From positions 124,001 through 188,000 of the forward strand of contig NZ_QPKF01000003.1 of assembly GCF_003339585.1 (NCBI RefSeq): a DNA stretch of 64,000 bases, in the 5' to 3' direction. The DNA is from Exiguobacterium sp. RIT594 (GTDB lineage Bacteria > Bacillota > Bacilli > Exiguobacteriales > Exiguobacteriaceae). This document shows positions 49,336 through 58,465 of this stretch, one piece after another. A program made the translations under genes and the position numbers. The notes below the pieces were generated by a model. It was given only the letters and a program-made list of their open reading frames with translations, searched no databases and was not told the DNA's origin. Position 1 is the stretch's first letter; each line of letters opens with the position of its first letter.

Positions 49336-50328
49336 TTAAGAATGGATTGAACTTTCAAGTGCTTGACGCGCGACTTGGACAGCGTTCGAAGCGGCCCCTT
49401 TCCGGATGTTATCGGCGACACACCAGATATGGAATGTATTGGCGAGACTTTGATCCTGACGAATCCGTCCGACATAGACGTCATCTGTTCCGCTGGCATC
49501 AAGCGGCATCGGATATTGGTTTTGACTGACATCATCGACGAGAACGACGCCTGGTGCTTCCGCTAATGCGGCGCGGATGGCGGCAACGCTTGTCTCCTGC
49601 TCGAATGTCACGTTGATCGCGACAGAATGCGAATTCGTGACCGGAACCCGGACGCACGTCGCACTGACCGGTAACTCCGGTAGCTGGAAGATTTTTCGTG
49701 TTTCGTCAATCATCTTCTGTTCTTCTTTCGTGTAACCGTCCGGTAAGAACACATCGATATGCGGCAGGATATTATCATGAATCGGATGCGGATAATTGAC
49801 CGGTTCTTCACCGCGGCTGCCGCGGGCTAAATCCTCGATTCCTTTTTGACCGGAACCCGAAACGGCTTGATACGTCGTATAGTTGACACGTTTCAAACCA
49901 AATTGTTGAAGCGGCGCCAAGGCGACGACCGATTGAATCGTCGAACAGTTCGGATTGGCAATCAACCGGTCATTTGGTCCGATTGCTTGCGGATTCACTT
50001 CCGGTACGACAAGCGGGATATCCGCCTGCATCCGGAAGGCGCTTGAATTGTCGACGACCAGTGTACCTGATGCAGCCAGTAGCGGCGCATACTGTTCGCT
50101 TATGGCTCCACCTGCTGCAAACAGCGCAACATCAATCCCGTCTTCCGTAATCTGTTCCGATAAGGCTTGAATCGTCACGTCCTGTCCTTTGAACTGGACG
50201 GTTTTTCCGGCAGAACGGGCTGAAGCGTATGCTGAAATCTGACGAACCGGAAAGTCGAGTTCCGCCAGGACTTGTAACATTTTTTGACCAACGGCGCCGG
50301 TTGCGCCAATGACTGCGACATGATACAT
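49336..50328 (-). CDS. asd: Aspartate-semialdehyde dehydrogenase
   Basis: A 330-residue NADP-dependent dehydrogenase converting aspartyl phosphate to the semialdehyde. GATGAVGQ at residues 8-15 binds the cofactor and the nucleophile is Cys128 in NPNCST; the SGSGQKG substrate motif follows. It lies 12 bp after lysC, with AAGGAGG before ATG 50328. Confidence 0.96.
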   Translation of the reverse strand: MYHVAVIGATGAVGQKMLQVLAELDFPVRQISAYASARSAGKTVQFKGQDVTIQALSEQITEDGIDVALFAAGGAISEQYAPLLAASGTLVVDNSSAFRMQADIPLVVPEVNPQAIGPNDRLIANPNCSTIQSVVALAPLQQFGLKRVNYTTYQAVSGSGQKGIEDLARGSRGEEPVNYPHPIHDNILPHIDVFLPDGYTKEEQKMIDETRKIFQLPELPVSATCVRVPVTNSHSVAINVTFEQETSVAAIRAALAEAPGVVLVDDVSQNQYPMPLDASGTDDVYVGRIRQDQSLANTFHIWCVADNIRKGAASNAVQVARQALESSIHS

Positions 50329-50340
50329 ATGATTTCCTCC

Positions 50341-51540
50341 TTACAGGTCGAATGATTTTGCGATTGCTGCGACGGTCCGTTCGATGTCGGCTTGGGCAAT
50401 CGTATATGAGATGCTGATTTCTGATGTCGTGACTTGATAAAACGTGATGTTTTCCGCACGGAAAATCGCAAACAATTTTGAAGCGACACCGGTTGCATCC
50501 CGCATGCCGATTCCGACGACCGATAATTTGGCATGCTGGTTATGACGGTCGACTTTGACGGTCGGGAAACGGTTGATGATATCCTGCAAGGCTTCTTCCA
50601 AAAACTCTTCTTCGTCGAGCGGACAAGAGAAGGAGAGGAAGATGTCACTGTCAAACGTCGTCTGACTGATCATATCGATATTGACGTGGCGACCTGACAA
50701 CAGTTCAAAGATATCCGCGACCGCTGAATTCGTCTGTGGAACGTGTTTGATTGATACCGTCAGGACGTTTTTCGTCACACTGACACTCGTTACTGCTTTC
50801 TGTTCCATCGTTTCCGTTGCCTCCATGATCCAAGTCCCTCTTTTCGATTCTAGTGTTTTTCCGACGAAGATGTGGACGCCGTATTTTTTACCAAGTTCGA
50901 CACTGCGCATCTCCATGACTTTAGAGCCGAGCGCACTCATTTCCATCATCTCATCGTATGAAATGTGTGGAATCGGCTGCGCTGCTGCATGAATACGTGG
51001 ATCTGCCGTATAGACACCGTCAACATCCGTATAGATCTCACAACGTTTATCAAGGACGGCTGCCAGTGCAACGGCTGTCGTATCTGATCCGCCGCGTCCG
51101 AGCGTCGTGACATCCCCCAGTTCATTGACCCCTTGGAAACCGGCGACGATGATGACATCATAGGTCTCCAGTTTTTTCCGGAGCAGTTCGCCGTCGATTT
51201 GTTTGATTTTACTTTTCGTATGCAGCCCCATCGTACTGATGCCGGCTTGGGCTCCCGTTTGCGACAAGGCTTTTGTCCCGAGTGAATTCAGCGCGATGCT
51301 GAGCAACGAAATCGTCTGTTCTTCTCCGATTGCAAGCAGTCGATCCAGTTCGCGTCGTTCCGGCCGGTCCGTAATCGCCTGCGCCTGCGCAATCAATGAA
51401 TCCGTCATTTTCCCCATCGCTGATACGACGACGACTAATTTCTCCCCTTGATCCGTCCGATTCTTCAAATAATTCGCAATTGACTGAATCTGTTCGACAG
51501 TCGCAACCGAACTACCACCAAATTTAAGTACAGTTGTCAC
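50341..51540 (-). CDS. lysC: Aspartate kinase
   Basis: A 399-residue kinase phosphorylating aspartate, the first step of the aspartate-family pathway. The N-terminal KFGGSSVAT, the GRGGSDTTAVALAA motif and two C-terminal ACT-type regulatory segments (about residues 255-395) are visible. It starts with GTG 51540 preceded by AAAGGAGA. It is the first gene of the operon and is preceded by a lysine riboswitch and terminator, so transcription should fall when lysine is high. Confidence 0.96.
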   Translation of the reverse strand: MTTVLKFGGSSVATVEQIQSIANYLKNRTDQGEKLVVVVSAMGKMTDSLIAQAQAITDRPERRELDRLLAIGEEQTISLLSIALNSLGTKALSQTGAQAGISTMGLHTKSKIKQIDGELLRKKLETYDVIIVAGFQGVNELGDVTTLGRGGSDTTAVALAAVLDKRCEIYTDVDGVYTADPRIHAAAQPIPHISYDEMMEMSALGSKVMEMRSVELGKKYGVHIFVGKTLESKRGTWIMEATETMEQKAVTSVSVTKNVLTVSIKHVPQTNSAVADIFELLSGRHVNIDMISQTTFDSDIFLSFSCPLDEEEFLEEALQDIINRFPTVKVDRHNQHAKLSVVGIGMRDATGVASKLFAIFRAENITFYQVTTSEISISYTIAQADIERTVAAIAKSFDL

Positions 51541-51568
51541 AATCCTATCTCCTTTTGTCCCGAAACAG

Positions 51569-51612
51569 AAAAAAACGACGGGCCGGTAGGAGCGTTCCTA
51601 CGGCCCGTCGTT
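51569..51612 (-). terminator. Attenuator terminator between lysine riboswitch and lysC
   Basis: Long GC-rich stem (51574-51585 with 51601-51612, plus inner TAGGA/TCCTA) and T run on the minus strand, about 30 bp before lysC. It is the expression platform of the riboswitch. Confidence 0.92.
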
Positions 51613-51654
51613 ATCACGATCGGACAAACGATGACAGTGTCATTCGTTCTTTTA

Positions 51655-51830
51655 CGTAAGATAGCGCTCCGAAACGTGGGTTTCGGCAGTACAACGGATC
51701 TTAACCGTTGTACCAGCAATCAAGAAAAAGCATTTTCCTGTTCACTTCGGCGGATTTCCCCTTTCACATCACTTGGCATGCTTGCCTTTGTAAGTGTTGC
51801 TACTGATGTCATCCGCGCCTCTATCTGTCG
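51655..51830 (-). promoter_or_regulatory. Lysine riboswitch (L box)
   Basis: Read on the minus strand, the conserved L-box elements are in order: GATAGAGGCGCGG, then CAGTAG, GAAAGGGGAA, CCGCCGAAG, GCTGG and ACTGCCGAAA, closing with CTATC to pair with GATAG. Lysine binding should favour the downstream terminator and shut off the lysC-to-lysA operon. Confidence 0.94.
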
Positions 51831-51843
51831 GTTGTTAGTTACA

Positions 51844-51849
51844 GTTATA
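51844..51849 (-). promoter_or_regulatory. Promoter -10 of the lysine operon
   Basis: TATAAC preceded by TGC on the minus strand resembles an extended -10 box, placing the transcript start a few bases before the riboswitch. A clear -35 is not seen. Confidence 0.5.
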
Positions 51850-51900
51850 GCAAACATTTTTTGTTAAATCCAGTGATTTGCCAAACTTTTTTGAATTTCA

Positions 51901-53271
51901 TCATTTTTCAAGGTGCTTCTTCGCTAATGTGAGTTGTTCCCGGACGGCTGTAAAACCGGTCCCGCCGTAGCTTCCCCGTCGTGCGACGGCTTGAACCGGA
52001 TCGAGCAACGGATAGACATCTTCCGCAATGACCGGATGGAACGTCCGATACGTCGACAGCGTCAAATCTTTTAAGAAACAGCCGCTCTGCACACAATGTA
52101 AGACGGCTTTCCCGACGATTTCATGTGCTTCCCGGAACGGAATCCCCTTTGTGACCAGATAATCTGCCAGTTCCGTTGCATTCGAGAAGTCTTGCATCGT
52201 CGCCTTCTTGAGCGCTTCTGTCTTAAACGTAGCGGATTCGATCATGCCTGTAAAAATTTGAACGGATTGTAACACCGTATCAGCGGTATCAAAGACACCC
52301 TCTTTATCTTCTTGCATATCTTTATTGTAGGCGAGCGGCAGAGCCTTCATCGTCGTTAGGAAGCCCATCAGGTTACCGTAGACACGTCCTGTTTTACCGC
52401 GAATCAGTTCCGCGAAATCCGGATTCTTTTTCTGCGGCATCATGCTCGATCCCGTTGAAAACGCATCAGATAACTCGATGAATGAAAACTCCTGTGATGC
52501 CCAGATGATGATTTCTTCGCAAAAACGTGACAAGTGCATCATCACCGTCGAAGCGATTCCGAGATATTCGATGACAAAATCCCGGTCCGAGACCGCGTCC
52601 AAACTGTTCGGATAGACCTGTTCAAACCCAAGTAACTCGGCTGACTTGAACCGGTCAATCGGGAAAGTCGTTCCCGCCAGTGCCCCGGCACCGAGCGGCG
52701 ACATCCGGATTCGCTTTAAGTTATCCGTCAATCGATCGGCATCCCGTTCAAACATCCAAAAGTAAGCGAGCAGATGGTGCGCCAGTGAAATCGGCTGTGC
52801 CCGTTGCAGATGGGTGTAACCCGGCATGACCGTCTCGACATGTTGCTCCGCCTGTTCCGTAATGACGGATTGCAGGTTACGGATGCTGGTCAGGAGTTCG
52901 AGAACATGCTGCTCCATCCAAAGATGAAGATCGGTCGCAACCTGATCGTTTCGACTGCGGGCTGTGTGCAGCTTCCCGGCAACGGGACCAATCTGCTCCG
53001 TCAATAACCGCTCGAGATTCATGTGGATGTCTTCGTCAACCGTCGTGTAGACGTGCTGATCGAGTGTCGTTTGTAACTGTTTCAGCCCGGCTTCGATTTG
53101 TTTCCACTCGGTTTTCTCAAGAATCCCTTGTTCATGCAACATCTGTGCATGGGCCAGGCTGCCTTGCAAATCAACGGCTGCTAATTTCTGATCAAACGAA
53201 ATCGATGCTCCGAAGGCCTCCGCTTGAGCGGAAGCACTTTCCGTAAAACGTCCGCCCCATAGTTTCGTCAT
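51901..53271 (-). CDS. argH: Argininosuccinate lyase
   Basis: A 456-residue fumarase-superfamily lyase that splits argininosuccinate into arginine and fumarate. The signature [12 protein letters not shown] near residue 280 carries the catalytic serine, and the HTARSRNDQ motif is intact. ATG 53271 overlaps the argG stop by 4 bp. No clear terminator follows, so some read-through toward the lysine operon promoter region is possible. Confidence 0.95.
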   Translation of the reverse strand: MTKLWGGRFTESASAQAEAFGASISFDQKLAAVDLQGSLAHAQMLHEQGILEKTEWKQIEAGLKQLQTTLDQHVYTTVDEDIHMNLERLLTEQIGPVAGKLHTARSRNDQVATDLHLWMEQHVLELLTSIRNLQSVITEQAEQHVETVMPGYTHLQRAQPISLAHHLLAYFWMFERDADRLTDNLKRIRMSPLGAGALAGTTFPIDRFKSAELLGFEQVYPNSLDAVSDRDFVIEYLGIASTVMMHLSRFCEEIIIWASQEFSFIELSDAFSTGSSMMPQKKNPDFAELIRGKTGRVYGNLMGFLTTMKALPLAYNKDMQEDKEGVFDTADTVLQSVQIFTGMIESATFKTEALKKATMQDFSNATELADYLVTKGIPFREAHEIVGKAVLHCVQSGCFLKDLTLSTYRTFHPVIAEDVYPLLDPVQAVARRGSYGGTGFTAVREQLTLAKKHLEK

Positions 53272-54473
53272 TTTTTCACGCCTTCCTGACGATGGACACT
53301 GGCATGTGTCGCAATCGCAAGACCGTGCAATTTGATGAATCCTTTCGCTGCTTCGTGATCAAAGGCATCTTCTTTTGTATACGTTGCGAGTTTCTCGTCG
53401 TAGAGCGAAACCGCTGACTGACGTCCTGTGACGGTTGCGTTCCCTTTATACAGTTTGACACGGACTTCACCGGTCACGTCCTGTTGCGTTGCCGTCAAGA
53501 AGGCTTTAAGGCCTTTTGTCAGCGGTGCATGGAATAATCCGTTGTAAATCGTTTCTGCATATTGTTTGCTTAAAATCGGCTTGAAATGAGCGACATCTTT
53601 CGTCAACGTGATGGTCTCAAGGGCTGCATGGGCTTTGAGTAAGACTGTTGCACCCGGGCACTCGTACACTTCACGGGACTTGATGCCGACCAAACGGTTT
53701 TCGACATGGTCAATCCGTCCGACGCCGTGTGCACCGGCAATGATATTCAGTTCGGTAATCAGTTTCGCTAGCGGATACGCTGTCCCGTTGATCGAAACCG
53801 GAACACCTGCTTCAAAACCGATGATGACTTCTTCCGCTTGATCCGGTGCGTCTTCCGGTGCGACCGTCAAGGCGTATGCATCTTGCGGCGGCTCTGTCCA
53901 TGGATTTTCAAGAACGCCACATTCGTTACTGCGTCCCCATAAGTTCATGTCGATTGAATACGGGCTGTCGAGATTGATTGGAATCGGAACATTGTTTTCT
54001 TTTGCATAAGCGATTTCTTCCTCACGTGACCATTTCCATTCACGAACCGGAGCGATGACTTCGAGCGACGGATCAAGAGCAGCAACCGAAACTTCGAACC
54101 GGACTTGGTCGTTTCCTTTTCCGGTACAGCCGTGGGCGACTGCTGTAGCTCCGTGGGCATGCGCCACTTCGACCAGTTTTTCAGCAATCAACGGGCGAGA
54201 TAAAGCGGAAATCAACGGATACGCTCCTTCGTAATGCGCACCGTACTGAAGGGCCGGCAAAACAAAGTCATTTGCAAATTCGTCTTTGACATCAAGAACA
54301 ATCGATTCGATTGCTCCGACAAGTAACGCTTTTTCTTTGATGACTGACAAATCTTTTCCTTCGCCGACATCCATGCATAATGCGACGACGTCATAATCCT
54401 TGCTCAACCATTTGATGGCGACTGAAGTATCCAGTCCACCCGAATACGCTAAAATCAATTTTTGTTTTGTCAT
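53268..54473 (-). CDS. argG: Argininosuccinate synthase
   Basis: A 401-residue ATP pyrophosphatase enzyme joining citrulline and aspartate. The N-terminal AYSGGLDTS is the PP-loop, followed by [13 protein letters not shown] and ECPGAT. Length is normal. AAGGAGG precedes ATG 54473. An ARG box lies 34-50 bp upstream, so arginine-dependent control by ArgR/AhrC is likely. Confidence 0.96.
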   Translation of the reverse strand: MTKQKLILAYSGGLDTSVAIKWLSKDYDVVALCMDVGEGKDLSVIKEKALLVGAIESIVLDVKDEFANDFVLPALQYGAHYEGAYPLISALSRPLIAEKLVEVAHAHGATAVAHGCTGKGNDQVRFEVSVAALDPSLEVIAPVREWKWSREEEIAYAKENNVPIPINLDSPYSIDMNLWGRSNECGVLENPWTEPPQDAYALTVAPEDAPDQAEEVIIGFEAGVPVSINGTAYPLAKLITELNIIAGAHGVGRIDHVENRLVGIKSREVYECPGATVLLKAHAALETITLTKDVAHFKPILSKQYAETIYNGLFHAPLTKGLKAFLTATQQDVTGEVRVKLYKGNATVTGRQSAVSLYDEKLATYTKEDAFDHEAAKGFIKLHGLAIATHASVHRQEGVKK

Positions 54474-54506
54474 TCTTATTTCCTCCTTGAATTCGACTGT
54501 ATCTGT

Positions 54507-54524
54507 CTGTATAAAAATTCACTA
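54507..54524. promoter_or_regulatory. ARG box (ArgR/AhrC site) upstream of argG
   Basis: CTGTATAAAAATTCACTA closely matches the Bacillus ARG box core (ATAAAAATTCA). A TATAAT-like -10 (minus strand, about 54529-54534) lies just upstream, so a bound repressor would cover the transcription start. Confidence 0.75.
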
Positions 54525-54550
54525 TGGATTATATATATACATAGACTTTC

Positions 54551-54581
54551 AAAAAAAGAAACCCTTTTTTCAGGATTTCTT
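54551..54581 (-). terminator. Terminator of the AlaX-GNAT operon
   Basis: AAGAAATCC pairs with GGGTTTCTT (one mismatch) on the minus strand, followed by seven Ts. Confidence 0.75.
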
Positions 54582-54593
54582 AAAAAATCAGCG

Positions 54594-55022
54594 TTAAATT
54601 TTTTTCTCCATCGTCCGGTGCGGGATGCCCGCATCGTCAAATTCATCGGAAACAATTGCATAACCAAGCCCTTGATAAAATGGGATTGCCTGGACCTGGG
54701 CACCGAGTGTCAAAATCGTCCGCCCTTCCCGGCGGGCAATCCGTTCCATCGCCTGCATCAGTTCGCCACCGTATCCTTTTCCTCTTGTCGCAGCAAGGGT
54801 CGCGACGCGTTCGACCTTCATCCGTTGCTCATCATACGGACGCGTCCGCCCCGTTGCGACAGGACGATTCTGCTCATCGAGGACGAGCAGATGAATCGCT
54901 GTTTCATCGTGTGTATCATATTCCAAATGGCGGGGAACCCCTTGTTCCTCGACAAAAACCCGTTCCCGGATCATTCGGACCGCTTGTTGCTGTTCGGCTG
55001 TTTTCACTTGAATCACTGTCAT
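54594..55022 (-). CDS. GNAT family N-acetyltransferase (YjcF/ElaA-like)
   Basis: A 142-residue GNAT protein. The acetyl-CoA-binding motif RVATLAATRGKGYGGELMQAM spans about residues 73-93 and a typical ending PFYQGLGYAIVSDEF is present. Substrate unknown. ATG 55022 overlaps the stop of the alanyl-tRNA editing gene by 4 bp, indicating translational coupling. Confidence 0.9.
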   Translation of the reverse strand: MTVIQVKTAEQQQAVRMIRERVFVEEQGVPRHLEYDTHDETAIHLLVLDEQNRPVATGRTRPYDEQRMKVERVATLAATRGKGYGGELMQAMERIARREGRTILTLGAQVQAIPFYQGLGYAIVSDEFDDAGIPHRTMEKKI

Positions 55023-56170
55023 GTATGTAATTCCTCCTTTAATGCTTCTACATAAGCTTGTGCCTCTTCATACGTTTGGAATACTGCCTGGGCGTTGTTT
55101 TCACTTCCGCCGCCACGTCCATTAAACTGCTTAAGATGAGTTTTGGCAAATTGTCCAAGATGAATCGAGCCGGTGCTGCACATGAATAATTTTTTAGCTG
55201 TCTCGTTCCAGATGAATCCTGTCCGCCCTGCTTCGGCCAATGCCTTAAGAAGTTTTTCCGAGAAACGGATGTCTTCCTGATCATGTCGCACGGTGAGGAC
55301 CGGTTCGTCCGTCGCCAGAAGTTCTTTTAAGACCGCTTTGACATGAGCATCTTCAGTCTGTCCGATTTGACGGTTCAGACGCACCTGCTCCTGTTTCAGT
55401 TCCTCGACGACGAGATGAACCTGATCTTTTTTAGCTGATAATGCACGGGCCGTTTCTGCTAAAACACGCCGTTCCGTCGTCAGTAATCGAAACGCCCGGT
55501 CTTTCGCTACATATGCCAAGCGGATATTTCCTCGAACCTTCTCCAGTCCTGTGAATAAAATCAGTTCCAGTTCCGATGTCGAGGCCAGATGTGTCCCTCC
55601 GCAGGCACTATAATCGAGTTCACCGATTTGAACGACGCGGATTTTCCCGGTTACTTGAGGGGTCTTTCGTAAAGGTAACCGGAGTGCCGCTTCTTCTGTA
55701 TACTCTGTCGCCGTGATTAGGAGGTTGGCTTGAATCACCGTCCGCAACCGTTCCTCCAGTCGACTTTGAAGGGCGTCGTCCCATGCGTCAAGATCGAGAT
55801 CAAGTGTCGATTCTTCCGTACCGGTCCGGAAACTGATTGTCTTGATTTGGAACTCGTCCTGAAGAATCGCGGAAATGACATGTTGCGCCGTATGTTGCGC
55901 TGCATGGTCCGTTCGAATGACATCATCGACTTCACCTTGTACTTCGGATTTAAGAAGCGGACTTTCGAGGCGATGCCAGACCTGTCCGTCTTCAAGTTGA
56001 ACATCCAATACGGGAATACCGTTCAGTGTGCCACGATCGGCAGGCTGTCCCCCACTCTCCGGATAAAAGTAACTTTGTTGCAGTGTCACCCAGTGTCCCT
56101 GCTCTTCTTTCGTACCCGTCACGATTGATTCGAAGGTCCGGACGTCCGGATAAATTTGCTCTGAACGCAT
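55019..56170 (-). CDS. Alanyl-tRNA editing protein (AlaX-L type)
   Basis: A 383-residue trans-editing protein homologous to the editing and C-terminal domains of alanyl-tRNA synthetase. It should deacylate mischarged Ser- or Gly-tRNA(Ala). The zinc/catalytic HTAQH (His93, His97) and CGGTH motifs are intact. A coiled-coil stretch and a DHHA1-like domain (about 265-380, with GRGGGSENNAQAVF) follow. I choose ATG 56170, seven bases after AAGGTGG; ATG 56176 touches the site. Confidence 0.92.
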   Translation of the reverse strand: MRSEQIYPDVRTFESIVTGTKEEQGHWVTLQQSYFYPESGGQPADRGTLNGIPVLDVQLEDGQVWHRLESPLLKSEVQGEVDDVIRTDHAAQHTAQHVISAILQDEFQIKTISFRTGTEESTLDLDLDAWDDALQSRLEERLRTVIQANLLITATEYTEEAALRLPLRKTPQVTGKIRVVQIGELDYSACGGTHLASTSELELILFTGLEKVRGNIRLAYVAKDRAFRLLTTERRVLAETARALSAKKDQVHLVVEELKQEQVRLNRQIGQTEDAHVKAVLKELLATDEPVLTVRHDQEDIRFSEKLLKALAEAGRTGFIWNETAKKLFMCSTGSIHLGQFAKTHLKQFNGRGGGSENNAQAVFQTYEEAQAYVEALKEELHT

Positions 56171-56232
56171 CTTCATTCCACCTTTTTTGTACTGAATTTG
56201 CTTCTATTATGACACAAATCACTTACAATCGT

Positions 56233-56261
56233 TTGTCGACATCTTCATTTCCTAGTACACT
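56233..56261 (+). promoter_or_regulatory. Promoter of nagR
   Basis: TTGTCG (56233-56238) and TACACT (56256-56261) are separated by 17 bp. The -10 lies in a CTAGT-AC-ACTAG palindrome that could also be an operator. Confidence 0.55.
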
Positions 56262-56298
56262 AGATGAAAGACTATCGACCGCGAAGGGACGAAATGCC

Positions 56299-57033
56299 GT
56301 GATTCAGCACATCAATAAAAATTCACCACTTCCAATCTACTACCAAATTGAGGCTGCCTTAAAGCAACAAATCGAAGAAGGTCTATTACAACCGGGCGAT
56401 TTGATTCCCTCAGAACGCGAATTCGCCGAGGCCCATCAAATCAGCCGGATGACTGTCCGTCAAGCCATCTCGAACCTCGTCAACGCCGGTTATCTGATTC
56501 GTCAAAAAGGACGCGGTACATTCGTTGCCAATAAAAAAATCGTCATGCAACTATCTGGTTTGACCAGTTTTTCTGAAGAGATGGAACATCTTGGATTGGA
56601 ACCGGCAAGTGAATTGTTGTCCTACCAGACGATTGCTGCTGAAATGACAATCGCGAATAAACTTGGTATTCGTGAAGGAGCCAAAATCTATGAATTAAAA
56701 CGGTTACGGATTGCAAACGAACAACCGCTTGCGCTCGAAACGGTCTACATCCCGGAACAGTTGTTGCCGGGATTGAATCAGGACGTCGCCATCACGTCCC
56801 TTTATGCCTTTGCTGAAGCCAGCGGACTCAACCTTGGCCGTGCCAGTCAGACTTTCGAATCACGCCTCGCGACAAAAGAAGAAGCGCAACATCTCGGTCT
56901 GTCGGTCAGTTCACCGGTTTTGTCCGTCGAGCAGCTGACTTTCCTTGCCACCGATCAACCGTTTGAATATGTCATCTCTGCTTATCGCGGCGACCGGTAT
57001 ACGTTCACGGTCGAAATGGAACGGCAACGCTGA
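56299..57033 (+). CDS. nagR: GntR/HutC-family repressor of amino-sugar genes
   Basis: A 244-residue regulator. The N-terminal winged helix spans about residues 8-75 (IPSEREFAEAHQISRMTVRQAIS region) and the UTRA ligand-binding domain about 95-240. Length and layout match B. subtilis NagR/YvoA, which represses nagP and nagAB and is released by amino-sugar phosphates. Two near-identical candidate operators precede nagP and nagA in this window. The start is GTG 56299, nine bases after AAGGGA; the upstream frame to 56026 overlaps the divergent editing gene. Confidence 0.9.
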   Translation: MIQHINKNSPLPIYYQIEAALKQQIEEGLLQPGDLIPSEREFAEAHQISRMTVRQAISNLVNAGYLIRQKGRGTFVANKKIVMQLSGLTSFSEEMEHLGLEPASELLSYQTIAAEMTIANKLGIREGAKIYELKRLRIANEQPLALETVYIPEQLLPGLNQDVAITSLYAFAEASGLNLGRASQTFESRLATKEEAQHLGLSVSSPVLSVEQLTFLATDQPFEYVISAYRGDRYTFTVEMERQR

Positions 57034-57076
57034 GACTGATTTGAAATCAGAAGAAATCCCCTTTCTTTTTTCGAGC

Positions 57077-57134
57077 AAAAAAGCACACATTTCAAGATAC
57101 TTTTCAAGAAAGTATCTGAAACGTGTGCTTTTTT
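57077..57134. terminator. Bidirectional terminator between nagR and the LCP gene
   Basis: AAAAAAGCACAC/GTGTGCTTTTTT with inner GATACTT/AAGTATC pairs. It works on both strands for the convergent genes. Confidence 0.9.
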
Positions 57135-57155
57135 AGGCTCATCCGTCTGAAACAG

Positions 57156-58253
57156 TTATTGAACGGGTTGCTCGACTGTCGTCGAATCCGTTTCTTCCGG
57201 TGTGCTTGTCTCTTCTTTTATGGGTGAAACTTCTTGTCCTTGCATCGCCTTGGTCAAATTGGCTTTGACACGATCAAGTTGATTCGGGTCCAGATGATAT
57301 TCCCATTTCCCGCTGATGCCGATGTATCCTTCACCTGCGAGCTGGTATTCTGTCGTATTACGTAAAGCCGTCGTAAAATCAGCTAAACGAAGATAATCAT
57401 TTGGTCCTAAGTTCGTTTCGACATTGTCTCCGACAGCGTCTAAGATATCACGGTACGCACCAAGCGAACGGAAGCTTGCGGCTTCTTTCGCAACAGCTTG
57501 AATGACCTGCATCTGCTTTTGCCCTCGACCGATATCACCGAGTGGATCATCATGGCGATTTCGAACGTAAGCGAGTGCCTGTTCTCCACTCAAATGCTGC
57601 ATACCCTTCGGAACGGTAATCGTTCCTGCTTTACGCGCCGAATCCTGTTCCTTGAACGCATAACGGACATCGATATCGACTCCGTCCAGTGCATCAATCA
57701 ACTGAACGAATCCTTGGAAGTTAACTTTAACGACATGGTTGATTTCAATGCCGAGCAGATTTTCCGTCGTCTCACGCGCCAGTTTGATTCCGTTGTATGA
57801 ACTCGATTTGTCCATCGAACCGAAATAATGCGCATGGGTGATTTTATCCTGCTCGATACCTGTTTTCCCGTATGGCACATCATATTTGGAATAATCAATG
57901 TTGACGAGTGAATCCCGCGGAATACTCGTCAGTACCAATTGTTCTGTCTTTTTATTCAAGACACCGACAATCATGACATCTGATCGTGCCGGTTCCTTGC
58001 GTTCTTTGCTGGCTTTCGTCTCATCCGTTCCTAAAATCAAAAAAGATTCGGACGGGACATCATCATATTTCGAACTGACTTTCGAACCCGGAATGTTGAT
58101 TTGTGTTCTCGCCAGTGTTTCCTGTGTTTTTATGAAAACCGCTCCCGCATAACCGGAACCGATGACGGTCAAAAGTAATAACAAGGCAGCAATCACTTTG
58201 ATGAACATCTTGCCAGCACTCGGTTGCCTCTTTCTTGCTGATCTCGTCTGCAT
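57156..58253 (-). CDS. LytR-CpsA-Psr (LCP) family protein
   Basis: A 365-residue membrane-anchored LCP protein that should transfer teichoic acid or polysaccharide to peptidoglycan. An N-terminal basic stretch and helix (about residues 17-38) anchor it. The LCP domain (about 70-235) contains LGTDE, RSDVMIV, IPRDSLVNI and ALAYVRNRHDDPLGDIGRGQRQ-type motifs, including the conserved arginines and aspartates. A Thr/Glu-rich tail ends the protein. ATG 58253 is eight bases after GAGGG; GTG 58295 would add 14 residues. Single gene between nagR and nagB. Confidence 0.92.
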   Translation of the reverse strand: MQTRSARKRQPSAGKMFIKVIAALLLLLTVIGSGYAGAVFIKTQETLARTQINIPGSKVSSKYDDVPSESFLILGTDETKASKERKEPARSDVMIVGVLNKKTEQLVLTSIPRDSLVNIDYSKYDVPYGKTGIEQDKITHAHYFGSMDKSSSYNGIKLARETTENLLGIEINHVVKVNFQGFVQLIDALDGVDIDVRYAFKEQDSARKAGTITVPKGMQHLSGEQALAYVRNRHDDPLGDIGRGQKQMQVIQAVAKEAASFRSLGAYRDILDAVGDNVETNLGPNDYLRLADFTTALRNTTEYQLAGEGYIGISGKWEYHLDPNQLDRVKANLTKAMQGQEVSPIKEETSTPEETDSTTVEQPVQ

Positions 58254-58465
58254 CTGTAAGCCCTCATTTTCATGTAAATTTTCTGTAAAGTTCACTATTC
58301 TCCATTATCCCGACTTTTATTAAAATGTCAATTTACGATTCGATTAAGATGATGTGATTTCACTGTTTTTGCGATGGAACAGCTAAAGCAAAATTAAATA
58401 CAAAACCCGCCTCTTGAGAAGAACGGTCTAAAGCAGTCCGGTCTCATCAAAGACGAGTTGTTGTT

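Noticed and set aside
54462-55055. 197-codon plus-strand ORF over the GNAT gene and argG leader
   Set aside because: It spans the argG control region and runs antisense to a clear acetyltransferase; composition is that of a shadow frame.
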